Assembly (NCBI RefSeq): GCF_002115825.1
Contig: NZ_JFJZ01000003.1
Coordinates: 1 to 64,000 of the forward strand
Length of the DNA stretch: 64,000 bases
Origin: Thalassospira sp. MCCC 1A01428
Lineage (GTDB): Bacteria > Pseudomonadota > Alphaproteobacteria > Rhodospirillales > Thalassospiraceae
Direction: 5' to 3'
This document shows, in pieces, positions 44,193 through 53,481 of the stretch. The notes under the pieces were generated by a model. It was not told where the DNA came from. It worked only from the letters and a program-made list of their open reading frames with translations, and did no database searches. Made by a program: the position numbers and the translations under genes. The first letter of the stretch is position 1, and the number at the start of each line of letters is the position of its first letter.

Positions 44193-45716
44193 ATGGAACC
44201 GACTAGATCCCTTGGCGATATAGCCAACAACATTGATTCACAAGTTCAAACCCTGACCGTATTGGTCGGGGAAAATTTAGGGTACACCACGCTAAAAACG
44301 TCGATGACACTACGCCAGTTCATTGACATGTCGTGGGTAGCCAACAAAAGTAACAACTCATCCCATGAGGCATTCAAAGAAGAAGCGATTGCTCAAAGAA
44401 ACTTGATCCCTGCCCATGTCAAAGGTCTAGCCCAATACACGTTAATGGGACTTGTTAAGTCACAAGTTAGAATAAGAAACAAACAGGGAAAGTCGGTTTC
44501 AGAAGAAATTAAAAAAATCGCTTCATCATTACCAAATGGCCCGTATGCCTCATTACAACCTGTCGTTTGCAACATCAGGAATTGCCAGTTCGGGGGCACT
44601 GACTTACAGGTGCAACCGATAAAAGATCGACTAGATATTGATACTGGTGTTTACAAAGTCCCATTAGGACAACGTCAATTACTATATGTGGTTGACGGCC
44701 AACATCGACGCGCAGGATTTGAACAAGTTCTCGATTTTTTAAAAGATGTCTGCAGAACATACAAATATCCAAAACGAGGTATATTTTCACCTTCTAACTA
44801 TAATGGAGAGATAATCAGTGAATCAGAAAACGAGTTTTGGCAAGATGTTCTTGATTTAGCCTTGACCCGATCGACACTTGCTATAGAAATCCATCTCGGA
44901 TTGAATGCTGAGCAAGAACAGCAAATGTTTGTCGATCTAAACTCTAAATCAAAAACTGTCCAAGTTTCGTTTGTAAATAGCTTCGACCATGCTGACCCGA
45001 TCAACAAATACATTAACGACGTACTAATTTCAGAAAAAATTTTGCCATTTCAACCTTCTGACGAAGATCAATCAGATTGGCACAAAGACAGAGGGCAACT
45101 AAAAAGAAAAGATTTAAAACAAATAAATAGCTTACTTTTACTTGGGAAAACGACCTCAAACACGGCCACTCCGTCTATCATCGAAGAGAGATCTGAGTTT
45201 GGTAGAAAATTTTGGAACGCTGTCTCGAATATTAAACACTTCGGAAAAGATGGTGCCAAAGCCAAAACTATTTCACAACAGCCTGTCGTATTAAAGGCAT
45301 TAGCGAAACTATCTTTTGACCTCGGCTATGGAACACCTGCAATTAGAAATCAACAGTCTTTGAGCAAATTATTTTCCGAAATTAAAGATGGTAAACTAAG
45401 CTTTAGCCACGAAAACGAAGTATGGCGATCGTTATTTTACAATGAAGAAGATAGAAATAAAAAATTTCCCGGCATCGAGGAATATATATACATCCCAAGT
45501 CAAACCAACCTTGATGCAGGGACTTGGGATGAAGACAACAAATGGGTGAGATACGGATCGAGACACAATGACATTTATCCTCGCTTAGGAGATATCATTC
45601 GTTTTCAATTAGGTCTCCCCCCCCGTCCAACGGTAAAAAAGTCAATTGAAAACGACAAAAATAAGAAATTAGCCGAAGAACTTCTAAAGGACTTCGACTT
45701 GTCTTCTTTTGAGTAA
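44193..45716 (+). CDS. DGQHR-domain (DndB-like) protein, lone copy
   Basis: 507 residues, soluble, ATG with GGAG seven bases upstream. Residues 155-260 hold the family marks: PLGQRQLLYVVDGQHRRAGF (DGQHR at 168-172) and EQQMFVDLNSKSKTV. DGQHR proteins include DndB, the repressor of phosphorothioate DNA-modification genes, and DpdB of the deazaguanine DNA-modification system. Here there are no dndCDE, dpd or restriction genes beside it, so it is an orphan. The C-terminal 200 residues are Lys/Glu-rich and unassigned. The gene is strikingly AT-rich compared with everything around it (codons ending in A or T, AAA and ATT frequent), a sign of recent transfer. The four-site CCWGG array in front of it suggests tight regulation. 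Confidence 0.82.
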   Translation: MEPTRSLGDIANNIDSQVQTLTVLVGENLGYTTLKTSMTLRQFIDMSWVANKSNNSSHEAFKEEAIAQRNLIPAHVKGLAQYTLMGLVKSQVRIRNKQGKSVSEEIKKIASSLPNGPYASLQPVVCNIRNCQFGGTDLQVQPIKDRLDIDTGVYKVPLGQRQLLYVVDGQHRRAGFEQVLDFLKDVCRTYKYPKRGIFSPSNYNGEIISESENEFWQDVLDLALTRSTLAIEIHLGLNAEQEQQMFVDLNSKSKTVQVSFVNSFDHADPINKYINDVLISEKILPFQPSDEDQSDWHKDRGQLKRKDLKQINSLLLLGKTTSNTATPSIIEERSEFGRKFWNAVSNIKHFGKDGAKAKTISQQPVVLKALAKLSFDLGYGTPAIRNQQSLSKLFSEIKDGKLSFSHENEVWRSLFYNEEDRNKKFPGIEEYIYIPSQTNLDAGTWDEDNKWVRYGSRHNDIYPRLGDIIRFQLGLPPRPTVKKSIENDKNKKLAEELLKDFDLSSFE

Positions 45717-45775
45717 AATGCCCGATACATTCCTCGAAAAATTCAACGTATCTTCCGTTACTAGTAAACAAAAAA

Positions 45776-45797
45776 GCCGCCCGGTTTCCCGGGCGGC
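45776..45797. terminator. Bidirectional terminator between DGQHR and 5-oxoprolinase genes
   Basis: GCCGCCCGG (45776-45784) pairs with CCGGGCGGC (45789-45797) around TTTC, with A-rich sequence before and AAGTTTTT after, ending both converging transcripts. Confidence 0.85.
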
Positions 45798-45888
45798 AAG
45801 TTTTTAAGGGAGCATCACTTGATGCCGGGCTGCTGAAGGGAGCAGCCCTTTATGGGGTGCTGGCGAACAAATGCCCGAGATGGGGGTC

Positions 45889-48800
45889 TCAGGCTTTGCC
45901 GTAACCGCCACCACCCGGGGTCTCGATGATGAAAACATCACCGGGATTCATTTCGGCACCATCAGTGCCCTTAAGTTCAACAATGGTGCCATTGGTGCGT
46001 TCCACCGCGTTGCGGCCAAGCTTGCCCGGTTTGCCCCCGGCAACAGCCTGGACCGGCACACGGCGATGGTTGGACAGGATGGATGCCGTCATTTTTTCAA
46101 GGAAACGGATGCGGCGCACGGTGCCATCCCCGCCCTTGAATTCGCCATCGCCACCCGAACCGGTACGAATACCAAAGCTTTCCAGCAAGACCGGGAAACG
46201 CCATTCCAGCACTTCGGGGTCGGTCAGGCGGGAATTGGTCATGTGCGTATGCACACCCGACGTGCCATTATAGCCCGGACCAGCACCGGTGCCGCCGCAG
46301 ATGGTTTCGTAATACTGGTGTTCGTCATTGCCATAGGTGAAGTTGTTCATGGTGCCCTGCGCGCCCGACATGGTGCCAAGGGCGGCATAAAGAGCATCGG
46401 TAACATGCTGGCTGGTTTCAACGTTTCCGGCCACAACCGCAGCAGGATGAACCGGGTTCAGCATCGAACCTTCGGGTACAATCAAATCCACCGGTTTCAG
46501 ACAGCCGGCATTAAGCGGAATGTCATCATCCACCAGCGTTCTGAACACATACAGCACAGCCGCCCGTGTTACCGCAGATGGTGCGTTGAAGTTATTATCA
46601 AGCTGCGAGGATGTACCTGTGAAATCAACCGTTGCCGAACGGTCGGCCTTGTTGATGGTAACCTTGACACGCACAACCGCGCCATTATCCATTTCATAGG
46701 CAAATTCACCGTCATTCAGGCCTTCCAGCACGCGACGAACGCTTTCTTCGGCGTTGTCCTGCACATGTTTCATATAGGCATGAACCACATCAAGGCCGAA
46801 ATGATCGACCATTTTACGCAGTTCCTGAACACCCTTTTCATTGGCGGCAATCTGGGCCTGCAAATCGGCAATGTTCTGATAAGGGTTGCGCGCCGGATAG
46901 GTCGCCCCTTCGAGCAGGGCAGTTAAACCGGCTTCATCGAACTTGCCCTGATCCACCAGTTTGAAATTGTCGATCAGAACGCCTTCTTCCTCAAGCACAC
47001 GGGAATTGGGCGGCATGGAACCCGGCGTGATCCCGCCAACATCGGCATGGTGCCCGCGCGATGCCACATAAAACAGAATGTCCTTGCCTGCGTCGTCAAA
47101 CACCGGGGTGATGGCGGTAATGTCGGGCAAATGGGTGCCGCCATTATAGGGATCGTTCAGGATATAAACGTCGCCCGCTTTCATTTTACCGGCGTTTTTG
47201 GTCATCACCGCCTGAACCGATTCCCCCATCGATCCCAGATGCACCGGCATATGTGGGGCATTGGCAATCAACAGGCCTTGCTGGTCAAACAGCGCACAGG
47301 AGAAATCCAGCCGTTCCTTGATATTGACAGAATAGGAGGTATTGGCAAGCGTTACACCCATCTGTTCAGCAATATTCATGAACAGATTGTTGAACACTTC
47401 CAGCATCACCGGGTCGGCTTCGGTGCCAATGGCTTCGGTGCGCTTTAAGGGCACAACACGCGTCACCACCAAATGGTCACGTCCATTGACCCTGGCTTCC
47501 CAGCCCGGATCAATCACGGTTGTGCCAACCGGTTCGACAATTACGCACGGGCCACTCACCACCGCGCCCGGCTTCATGTCTTCGCGCTTGTAAAACGGAG
47601 TCTGATGGGCTTCACCGCCAAATACCACCCGGCGGGTTGCAAGGGCCGTTACCTTGCTATCCCCGACTTCAACGGCTTGCGCATCGGGCAGGCTTTCGGT
47701 TTCGCCAATGGCTTCAACGGCCACGGCTTCCACCACCAGCGGCTTTTCTTCCATCACAAAGCCATAACGCTGTTTGTGCTGGTCTTCAAACTGGGCCTTG
47801 ATGTCGTCCGCCGTGCCAAAATCAACGATGAGCGGATTATCCGTACCATCATAACGCAGATGCAGCTTTTTCAGCAGGCGGATTTTATCATCACCAATGC
47901 CCTGTTCGTGCAGTTCGGCACGGGCTTCAACACCCAGCTTATCAAGTTGCCGGTCCAGATTTGCCAGTTCTTCGGTTTTAAGACGGGCTTCAACGGCCTG
48001 TTCGCGCATCGCCCGAATATCGGCCAGCCCCATGCCATAGGCCGACAAAACCCCGGCAAACGGATGGACAAATACCCGCGTCATGCCCAGCGTATCGGCC
48101 ACCTGGCAGGCATGCTGCCCGCCGGCCCCGCCGAAACATTGCAAAATATAATCCGACACATCATAGCCACGCTGCACCGAAATCTGCTTGATCGCGTTGG
48201 CCATATTTTCAACGGCAATGCGCAAAAAGCCTTCGGCGACTTCTTCGCTGGTCATGTCATTGCCCGTATCGGATTTAATTTTAGCCGCCATTTCGGCAAA
48301 GCGGGTTTTAACCGCTTCATCATCAAGCGGTTCGTTGCCTTCGGGGCCAAAAACCGGCGGGAAGAAATCGGGCTGAACCTTGCCCAGCATCACGTTAATA
48401 TCGGTAACGGCCAGTTGCCCGCCCCGGCGATAGGCCGCCGGCCCGGGATTGGCCCCGGCACTGTCCGGGCCAACCCGAAAACGCGAACCATCAAAATGCA
48501 GGATCGACCCGCCACCTGCGGCAACGGTGTGAATTTTCATCATCGGCGCGCGCATCCGCACCCCGGCGACCTGGGTTTCAAAATCGCGTTCATATTCGCC
48601 GTCATAATGCGAAACGTCGGTCGAGGTGCCGCCCATGTCAAAGCCGATGACCTGTTGATAGCCATCCATTTCGGCTGTGCGAACCATGCCGACAACACCG
48701 CCCGCCGGACCGGACAAAATGGCATCCTTGCCCTGGAATTTTGACGCATCGGTCAAACCGCCATTGGACTGCATGAACATCAGTTTCACACCGCCAAGCT

Positions 48801-49527
48801 GGCCTGCAACCTGATCGACATAGCGCCGCAAAATCGGCGACAGATAGGCATCAACAACGGTGGTATCGCCGCGCGAGACCAGTTTCATCAGCGGGCTGAC
48901 TTCGTGGCTGACCGAAACCTGGGTAAAGCCGATATCCCGGGCAATTTCAGCCGCCGCCACCTCGTGCGCGCTATAGCGATAGCCGTGCATAAACACAATG
49001 GCACAGGCACGAATGCCGTCGTCAAAGGCGGTTTGCAAATCGTAACGCAAACAGTCACGATCCAGCGCTGTCAGTTCCTCGCCCTGGGCGTTAAACCGTT
49101 CGGACGCCTCGATCACCTGCTCATACAGGCTTTCGGGCAGTTTAATGTTGCGATCAAACAGCCGGGGCCGGTTTTGATAGGCAATGCGCAGGGCATCCCG
49201 GAAGCCCGCTGTGGTAACCAGAACAGTCCGGTCACCTTTGCGTTCCAAAAGCGCATTGGTGGCAACCGTTGTGCCCATTTTAACAGCGTCGATCATATGC
49301 GCCGGAATGGCATCACCAGGGGCGACATTTAACAATTCACGAATGCCCTGAATGGCGGCATCCTTATAACGTTCCGGATTTTCCGAAAGCAGCTTGTGGG
49401 TTAAAAGTGTTCCATCGGGCTTGCGGGCAACAATATCGGTAAAGGTGCCGCCACGGTCCACCCAGAACTGCCATTTTGCGGTATCAGCGGTGTTGGTTCG
49501 GGTCGTGTTTTGGTCAAGCGAAGCCAT
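45889..49527 (-). CDS. 5-oxoprolinase (ATP-hydrolysing), fused HyuA-HyuB type
   Basis: 1212 residues, the length of full OPLAH-type enzymes. The first 690 residues are the HyuA-like ATPase half ([13 protein letters not shown], the phosphate loop-like [23 protein letters not shown]); residues about 700-1212 are the HyuB half ([47 protein letters not shown]-like [33 protein letters not shown] at the end). The enzyme opens 5-oxo-L-proline (or hydantoins) to glutamate (or N-carbamoyl amino acids) using ATP. It follows a TRAP transporter operon on the same strand after 75 bp, so the transporter probably brings in its substrate. Confidence 0.9.
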   Translation of the reverse strand: MASLDQNTTRTNTADTAKWQFWVDRGGTFTDIVARKPDGTLLTHKLLSENPERYKDAAIQGIRELLNVAPGDAIPAHMIDAVKMGTTVATNALLERKGDRTVLVTTAGFRDALRIAYQNRPRLFDRNIKLPESLYEQVIEASERFNAQGEELTALDRDCLRYDLQTAFDDGIRACAIVFMHGYRYSAHEVAAAEIARDIGFTQVSVSHEVSPLMKLVSRGDTTVVDAYLSPILRRYVDQVAGQLGGVKLMFMQSNGGLTDASKFQGKDAILSGPAGGVVGMVRTAEMDGYQQVIGFDMGGTSTDVSHYDGEYERDFETQVAGVRMRAPMMKIHTVAAGGGSILHFDGSRFRVGPDSAGANPGPAAYRRGGQLAVTDINVMLGKVQPDFFPPVFGPEGNEPLDDEAVKTRFAEMAAKIKSDTGNDMTSEEVAEGFLRIAVENMANAIKQISVQRGYDVSDYILQCFGGAGGQHACQVADTLGMTRVFVHPFAGVLSAYGMGLADIRAMREQAVEARLKTEELANLDRQLDKLGVEARAELHEQGIGDDKIRLLKKLHLRYDGTDNPLIVDFGTADDIKAQFEDQHKQRYGFVMEEKPLVVEAVAVEAIGETESLPDAQAVEVGDSKVTALATRRVVFGGEAHQTPFYKREDMKPGAVVSGPCVIVEPVGTTVIDPGWEARVNGRDHLVVTRVVPLKRTEAIGTEADPVMLEVFNNLFMNIAEQMGVTLANTSYSVNIKERLDFSCALFDQQGLLIANAPHMPVHLGSMGESVQAVMTKNAGKMKAGDVYILNDPYNGGTHLPDITAITPVFDDAGKDILFYVASRGHHADVGGITPGSMPPNSRVLEEEGVLIDNFKLVDQGKFDEAGLTALLEGATYPARNPYQNIADLQAQIAANEKGVQELRKMVDHFGLDVVHAYMKHVQDNAEESVRRVLEGLNDGEFAYEMDNGAVVRVKVTINKADRSATVDFTGTSSQLDNNFNAPSAVTRAAVLYVFRTLVDDDIPLNAGCLKPVDLIVPEGSMLNPVHPAAVVAGNVETSQHVTDALYAALGTMSGAQGTMNNFTYGNDEHQYYETICGGTGAGPGYNGTSGVHTHMTNSRLTDPEVLEWRFPVLLESFGIRTGSGGDGEFKGGDGTVRRIRFLEKMTASILSNHRRVPVQAVAGGKPGKLGRNAVERTNGTIVELKGTDGAEMNPGDVFIIETPGGGGYGKA

Positions 49528-49601
49528 GATGCTTACTCCTTCAGCATCCGAAATTCAGAAATAGCAAGAAAGCAGGACCGGCAATGCCGGTCGCACATTG
49601 C

Positions 49602-50900
49602 CTAGTTCATTTGCGTCGGCAGCCAGGTGGCAATGCCGGGGAAAATCGTGATCAGGGCCACAGCCGCCATCAGCAGAAAGAAAAACGGCAGGGCCGCAAG
49701 GGCGATGGAAAACAGGTTTTTCCCGGTAAGCCCTTGCAAAACAAAAAGGTTAAAGCCAACAGGCGGGGTGATTTGCGACATTTCAACCACCAGAACCACA
49801 TAAATGCCAAACCATAAAAGGTCGATATTTGCGGCCTGTACCATAGGCAGGATGACCGATGTGGTCAGCACCACCACCGAAATACCATCGAGAAAACAGC
49901 CCATAACGATAAAGAACAGGGTCAACATCGCAAGCAGGGCATAGGGCGACAGGTTCATATCCGAAATCAACCCGGCCAGTTCCCGCGGGATACCGGTAAA
50001 GCCCATGGCGACGGTTAATATCGACGCCCCGGCCAAAATAAAGCAGATCATACAGGATGTACGGGTCGCCCCCATCAGGCCATCGACAAAGCTGGCCCAG
50101 TTCAGGGTGCGGCTGAAGCCCGATAAAACCAGCGCGCCAACCACACCAAAGGCCGCGGCCTCGGTCGGGGTGGCAATACCGCCATAAATAGAGCCAATAA
50201 CAGCGGTAATCAGCAAGATCACCGGAATAAGCCGGCCCGACGCCCGGATTTTATCCATGAAAGGCATACTCGGCGCTGCGGGGGGCATTTTGTCCTTGTG
50301 AATGGTTGCCCAGATCATGACAAAGCCCATAAACATGACAATCAGCATAATCCCCGGCAACACACCGGCAATAAACAGCCGCGCAATGGAAAGTTCGGCC
50401 GACACGCCATAGACAATCAGAATAATTGACGGCGGAATAAGCAAACCCAGCGTGCCAGACCCGGCAAGGGTGCCCAAAATCAGCTTGTCGGCATAGCCCT
50501 GCTTGCGCAGTTCGGGGATCGACATGCGGCCAATGGTGGCCGCTGTTGCCGCCGAGGACCCCGACACAGCAGCGAAAATGCCGCAGCCCAGAATATTCAC
50601 ATGCAACAGGCGACCGGGCAATTTGTTAAGCCACGGGGCCAGGCCGGTAAACATGTCTTCGGACAGACGGGACCGAAACAGGATTTCGCCCATCCAGATA
50701 AAAAGCGGCAATGGCGCAAGCGACCAGGTGGCAATGCTGCTCCAGGCGGTGGTTGCCATAACCGGGCCGGTTTGCGCGCCCGAAAAGAATTCAAGACCAA
50801 TGATGCCAATGGCAAACAGCGACAATGCAACCCACAGACCTGCGCCGAGAAACAAAAACAGCAGCGCCATCAGGAACAGGCCGATTTCAAGTACTTCCAT
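49602..50900 (-). CDS. TRAP transporter large permease (DctM)
   Basis: 432 residues, about 12 membrane helices. DctM-type motifs: AAVSGSSAATAATIGRMSIPELRKQGY (within residues 105-131), GSGTLGLLIPPSIILIVYG, IATPTEAAAFGVVGAL and the end region SQITPPVGFNLFVLQG. It is the channel-forming subunit of a tripartite ATP-independent transporter that moves organic acids with sodium. It begins 15 bp after the small permease gene and ends 75 bp before the 5-oxoprolinase gene. Confidence 0.95.
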   Translation of the reverse strand: MEVLEIGLFLMALLFLFLGAGLWVALSLFAIGIIGLEFFSGAQTGPVMATTAWSSIATWSLAPLPLFIWMGEILFRSRLSEDMFTGLAPWLNKLPGRLLHVNILGCGIFAAVSGSSAATAATIGRMSIPELRKQGYADKLILGTLAGSGTLGLLIPPSIILIVYGVSAELSIARLFIAGVLPGIMLIVMFMGFVMIWATIHKDKMPPAAPSMPFMDKIRASGRLIPVILLITAVIGSIYGGIATPTEAAAFGVVGALVLSGFSRTLNWASFVDGLMGATRTSCMICFILAGASILTVAMGFTGIPRELAGLISDMNLSPYALLAMLTLFFIVMGCFLDGISVVVLTTSVILPMVQAANIDLLWFGIYVVLVVEMSQITPPVGFNLFVLQGLTGKNLFSIALAALPFFFLLMAAVALITIFPGIATWLPTQMN

Positions 50901-50915
50901 AGTAACCTTACTCCC

Positions 50916-51452
50916 CTATTCGGTCATGTCGCTGGTTTCGCGATCGGCAAAAACAGTTGCGCGACCACAAATCGTATCGATAAGCCCTTCGACCAGGGCC
51001 AGTGTCAGCATCGCCAGACCAAAGGTCATGGCCGTTTGCGGTATCCATAACGGGAAGGCCAGCACACCGGCCGAGGCATCGCCATATGAATAACTTTCCT
51101 GCGACAGCACGCCCATCCACCAGGTAAAATACCCGGCCAGAAACACGGCAAATACCAGCGTTAGCAATTCCATAACCCGGCGCGCGGTGCCCTGAAGATG
51201 GCTGATAACCAGCAACACCCGAATATGCGACCCCTGCCGCAAGGACGGCCCAAGGGCAAGAAACGTACCCGCGGCCAGGCAAAAACCTGCCAGTTCATTG
51301 GCATCGGGGATGACATGGCCCAACAGGCGCCCAATGGACTGTGAAAGAATAAGCAGTGCGATCGTCACCAGAAACACAGCTGCCAAAATCGATGTTATTC
51401 CAAAAAGAATATCCAGTGATTTACGCACAACAATCCCCTTTCCGCCCGGCAT
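50916..51452 (-). CDS. TRAP transporter small permease (DctQ)
   Basis: 178 residues with four membrane helices (FGITSILAAVFLVTIALLIL, ELAGFCLAAGTFLALGPS, LLTLVFAVFLAGYFTWWMG and a last one near MTFGLAMLTLALVEGLID), the normal size of DctQ. The loop ANELAGFCLAAGTF and GSHIRVLLV are family features. It sits between the binding protein and the large permease, 96 bp after the former. Confidence 0.92.
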   Translation of the reverse strand: MPGGKGIVVRKSLDILFGITSILAAVFLVTIALLILSQSIGRLLGHVIPDANELAGFCLAAGTFLALGPSLRQGSHIRVLLVISHLQGTARRVMELLTLVFAVFLAGYFTWWMGVLSQESYSYGDASAGVLAFPLWIPQTAMTFGLAMLTLALVEGLIDTICGRATVFADRETSDMTE

Positions 51453-51548
51453 ACCCGGTGGTTGACATTGATAGACAGAATATCATTTTGACGGTTGGTT
51501 GTCCGGGGTCTGGATTGGCATCAGACCCCGGCACCCACAGGGAGGATG

Positions 51549-52523
51549 TTATTTCTTGTAGGCGTCGATAATAGCCTGGCCTTCGGCGCCGGTTTCTTTC
51601 AACCAGTCCGCCACCATTTTATCACCAACTTTTGCCAGGCCGTCTTTAAGTTCGGCACTGGGGGCGGCAACATTCATGCCGTTTTCTTTAAGTTCGGCTT
51701 TTTTGGCATCGGCTTCTGCCATGCTCATTTTCCAGCCGCGGTCCTCGGCTTTGGCTGCCGCATCCATCACGGCTTTCTGCACGTCTGCCGACAGGTGATC
51801 AAACGATTTGGCATTTACGATCACCATGTTTTTGGGCAACCATGCCTGCACGTCATAAAAATTATCAACAAAGTCCCATGCCTTGGAATTGGCACCGGTC
51901 GAAGGTGAAGTCATCATGGCTTCAACAATGCCGGTGGCAAAGGCAGTCGGAATTTCGGGTACTTCAACCTGGGTTGCAACCATGCCGGTCAGTTGGGCCA
52001 ACTGCGAGGTGGTGGTGTTATATGCCCGGAATTTAAGCCCCTTAAGATCGGCAACCGAATTGACTTCCTTGGCGGTGTAAAGGCCCTGTGACGGCCACGG
52101 AACCGCATAAAGAACTTTCAGGCCGTCTTTTTCCAGCTTGGCTTCAATGGCCTGGCGCGATGCATCCCACAGTTTTTTGGCATCATCATAGCTGGTTGCC
52201 AGGAACGGGATCGCATCGACGGTGTAAATCGGGTCTTCATTGGCCAGCAGCGAAATCAGCACTTCGCCAATCGGCACCAGGCCACGTTGCACTGACCGTT
52301 TGATTTCCGCGTGTTTAAACAGCGAGCCACCCGAATGAACCGTCAGGGCCAGTTCGCCATTGGTTGCAGTTTCGATATCCTTGGCAAATTCCACAATGTT
52401 CTGGGTATGGAATGTTGCATCAGGATAAGGCGTTGCCATGTCCCATTTTTCAGCCGCCATTGCCGCCCCTGCCGAAAAAGTCATCGCCGCCAGAGCAACT
52501 GCCGAAAGAGCTTTCTTCATCAT
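51549..52523 (-). CDS. TRAP transporter substrate-binding protein (DctP)
   Basis: 324 residues with a signal peptide (SAVALAAMTFSAGAAMA-A). DctP-family order: WDMATPYPDATFHTQNIVEF, GGSLFKHAEIKRSVQRGLVPIGEVL, the loop LKGLKFRAYN with the conserved Arg that salt-bridges the ligand carboxylate, and the hinge helix in the C-terminal third. It captures a carboxylate solute in the periplasm. As first gene of the operon with the permeases and 5-oxoprolinase, 5-oxoproline is the likely ligand; a related hydantoin or amino acid derivative is possible. A 17-base motif shared with the marR-like gene lies 56-72 bases upstream. Confidence 0.93.
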   Translation of the reverse strand: MMKKALSAVALAAMTFSAGAAMAAEKWDMATPYPDATFHTQNIVEFAKDIETATNGELALTVHSGGSLFKHAEIKRSVQRGLVPIGEVLISLLANEDPIYTVDAIPFLATSYDDAKKLWDASRQAIEAKLEKDGLKVLYAVPWPSQGLYTAKEVNSVADLKGLKFRAYNTTTSQLAQLTGMVATQVEVPEIPTAFATGIVEAMMTSPSTGANSKAWDFVDNFYDVQAWLPKNMVIVNAKSFDHLSADVQKAVMDAAAKAEDRGWKMSMAEADAKKAELKENGMNVAAPSAELKDGLAKVGDKMVADWLKETGAEGQAIIDAYKK

Positions 52524-52578
52524 TTTTCAGTCTCCCATTTTTGGTTTTTGGATCAGCCTTCCAACAAAACGGTCACAT

Positions 52579-52595
52579 TTTATCGTTATTTTGTC
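52579..52595. promoter_or_regulatory. Shared 17-base motif upstream of dctP
   Basis: TTTATCGTTATTTTGTC here and TTTATCGTTGTTTTATC at 53408-53424 differ at two positions. Both lie upstream of minus-strand starts (dctP and the MarR-like gene), so this is a candidate operator of that regulator. Confidence 0.55.
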
Positions 52596-52729
52596 AACGT
52601 CATTTCAAGGCAGCCATGCAAAAAGCTGGATGCACATTTTTTAATCATCCCAAACCAGGGCCAATCCGTTGAAACAAAAAGCGCATTCGTTAAATCTGAT
52701 ACGTATTGTGCAATTATGAAAAAACAAAA

Positions 52730-52757
52730 CGGCGGCTTCCGATTCAGGAAACCGCCG
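52730..52757. terminator. Bidirectional terminator after the MarR-like gene
   Basis: CGGCGG (52730-52735) with CCGCCG (52752-52757) and TTCC (52737-52740) with GGAA (52747-52750) make an imperfect stem. On the minus strand TTTTGTTTTTT follows; on the plus strand CTTTTTTG follows. Confidence 0.75.
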
Positions 52758-52815
52758 CTTTTTTGAATGATTTTTTAAAAAACCAGACTCGAAACGTTAA
52801 AAAAACGCCCCGGTT

Positions 52816-53325
52816 TTACATGGCACTGGCCGAGCGCGATGCCTGGTCATAAACCCCCGAAATCGCGCGCAGGGTTTTGGCCACATCGCCAACTTCTGCA
52901 CGGTTAACACCAAGGCGTTCAAATGTTTCGATCAGGCAGGCTTCGCGCACTTCACGATAACGCTGGCACAATTCGCGACCTTCTTTCGAGGTGGCATAAT
53001 GCACTTCCTTGCCCCGTTTAATGCCATCAACAAACCCCAGTTTGCGCAGTTTCTTCAGCGCATAATTCACCAGATGGCTGTCTTCGACATTTAGAACAAA
53101 ACAGACTTCGGACAGGCTTTTTTCGCGTTCACGAGAATTGACGTTATGCAGAACAAGAATATCCAGAATGGAAAGATCCGGCACCCCGGCGGCCCGCATA
53201 CAGCGCACAACCCACCGGTTAAAGGCGTTGCCCGACAAGGTTAGCGCAAATTCAAGTTCGGATAATTCAGCTGCACGCTCGGAAACCAAATGCGATGACG
53301 AGACGATATATTGTTTATCTGCCAT
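52816..53325 (-). CDS. MarR-like winged-helix regulator
   Basis: 169 residues from the ATG at 53325 (GGAACG upstream); extra residues from a further upstream start are not family-like. The helix-turn-helix and wing are at about residues 45-115: DLSILDILVLHNVNSREREKSLSEVCFVL (51-79), VEDSHLVNYALKKLRKLGFVDG (81-102), KRGKEVHYATSKEGRELCQ. It belongs to the HTH_27 winged-helix group. It lies upstream of the TRAP/5-oxoprolinase operon on the same strand but with its own terminator. Because the same 17-base motif stands before both its own start and dctP, it probably represses itself and the operon; the effector may be 5-oxoproline (inference). Confidence 0.85.
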   Translation of the reverse strand: MADKQYIVSSSHLVSERAAELSELEFALTLSGNAFNRWVVRCMRAAGVPDLSILDILVLHNVNSREREKSLSEVCFVLNVEDSHLVNYALKKLRKLGFVDGIKRGKEVHYATSKEGRELCQRYREVREACLIETFERLGVNRAEVGDVAKTLRAISGVYDQASRSASAM

Positions 53326-53407
53326 GTTCGACGTTCCAGTTCTTTTTATAATATATACAACCGAACCGCGTATCGAATGGCACAATCATCCGATCGGTAG
53401 AAAACGG

Positions 53408-53424
53408 TTTATCGTTGTTTTATC
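53408..53424. promoter_or_regulatory. Shared 17-base motif upstream of the MarR-like gene
   Basis: TTTATCGTTGTTTTATC; partner copy at 52579-52595. On the minus strand it reads as two CGATAAA-like direct repeats. It lies 83-99 bases upstream of the MarR-like start. Confidence 0.55.
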
Positions 53425-53431
53425 GTAAAAA

Positions 53432-53461
53432 AAGGTGCATCGACAAGCGTAGATGCACCTT
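53432..53461 (-). terminator. Intrinsic terminator of the chemoreceptor gene
   Basis: AAGGTGCATC (53432-53441) pairs with GATGCACCTT (53452-53461); on the minus strand seven T follow. It ends 21 bp from the chemoreceptor stop. Confidence 0.85.
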
Positions 53462-53481
53462 CCTTTATCAACAACTTGTCA

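Noticed and set aside
43942-45797. Genomic island with attachment sites around the DGQHR gene
   Set aside because: The base composition suggests transfer, but there is no tRNA, integrase, transposase or flanking direct repeat; only a single gene is involved.
47473-48744. Long open frame (423 codons) antisense to the 5-oxoprolinase gene
   Set aside because: It lies wholly opposite a clearly conserved enzyme; GC-rich codon bias produces such mirror frames. Its protein is His/Gly-rich without any motif and has no ribosome site.
52579-52610. TTGACA on the minus strand as -35 element of dctP
   Set aside because: The hexamer is present, but no acceptable -10 lies 16-18 bp downstream; the region is better explained as part of the shared motif.
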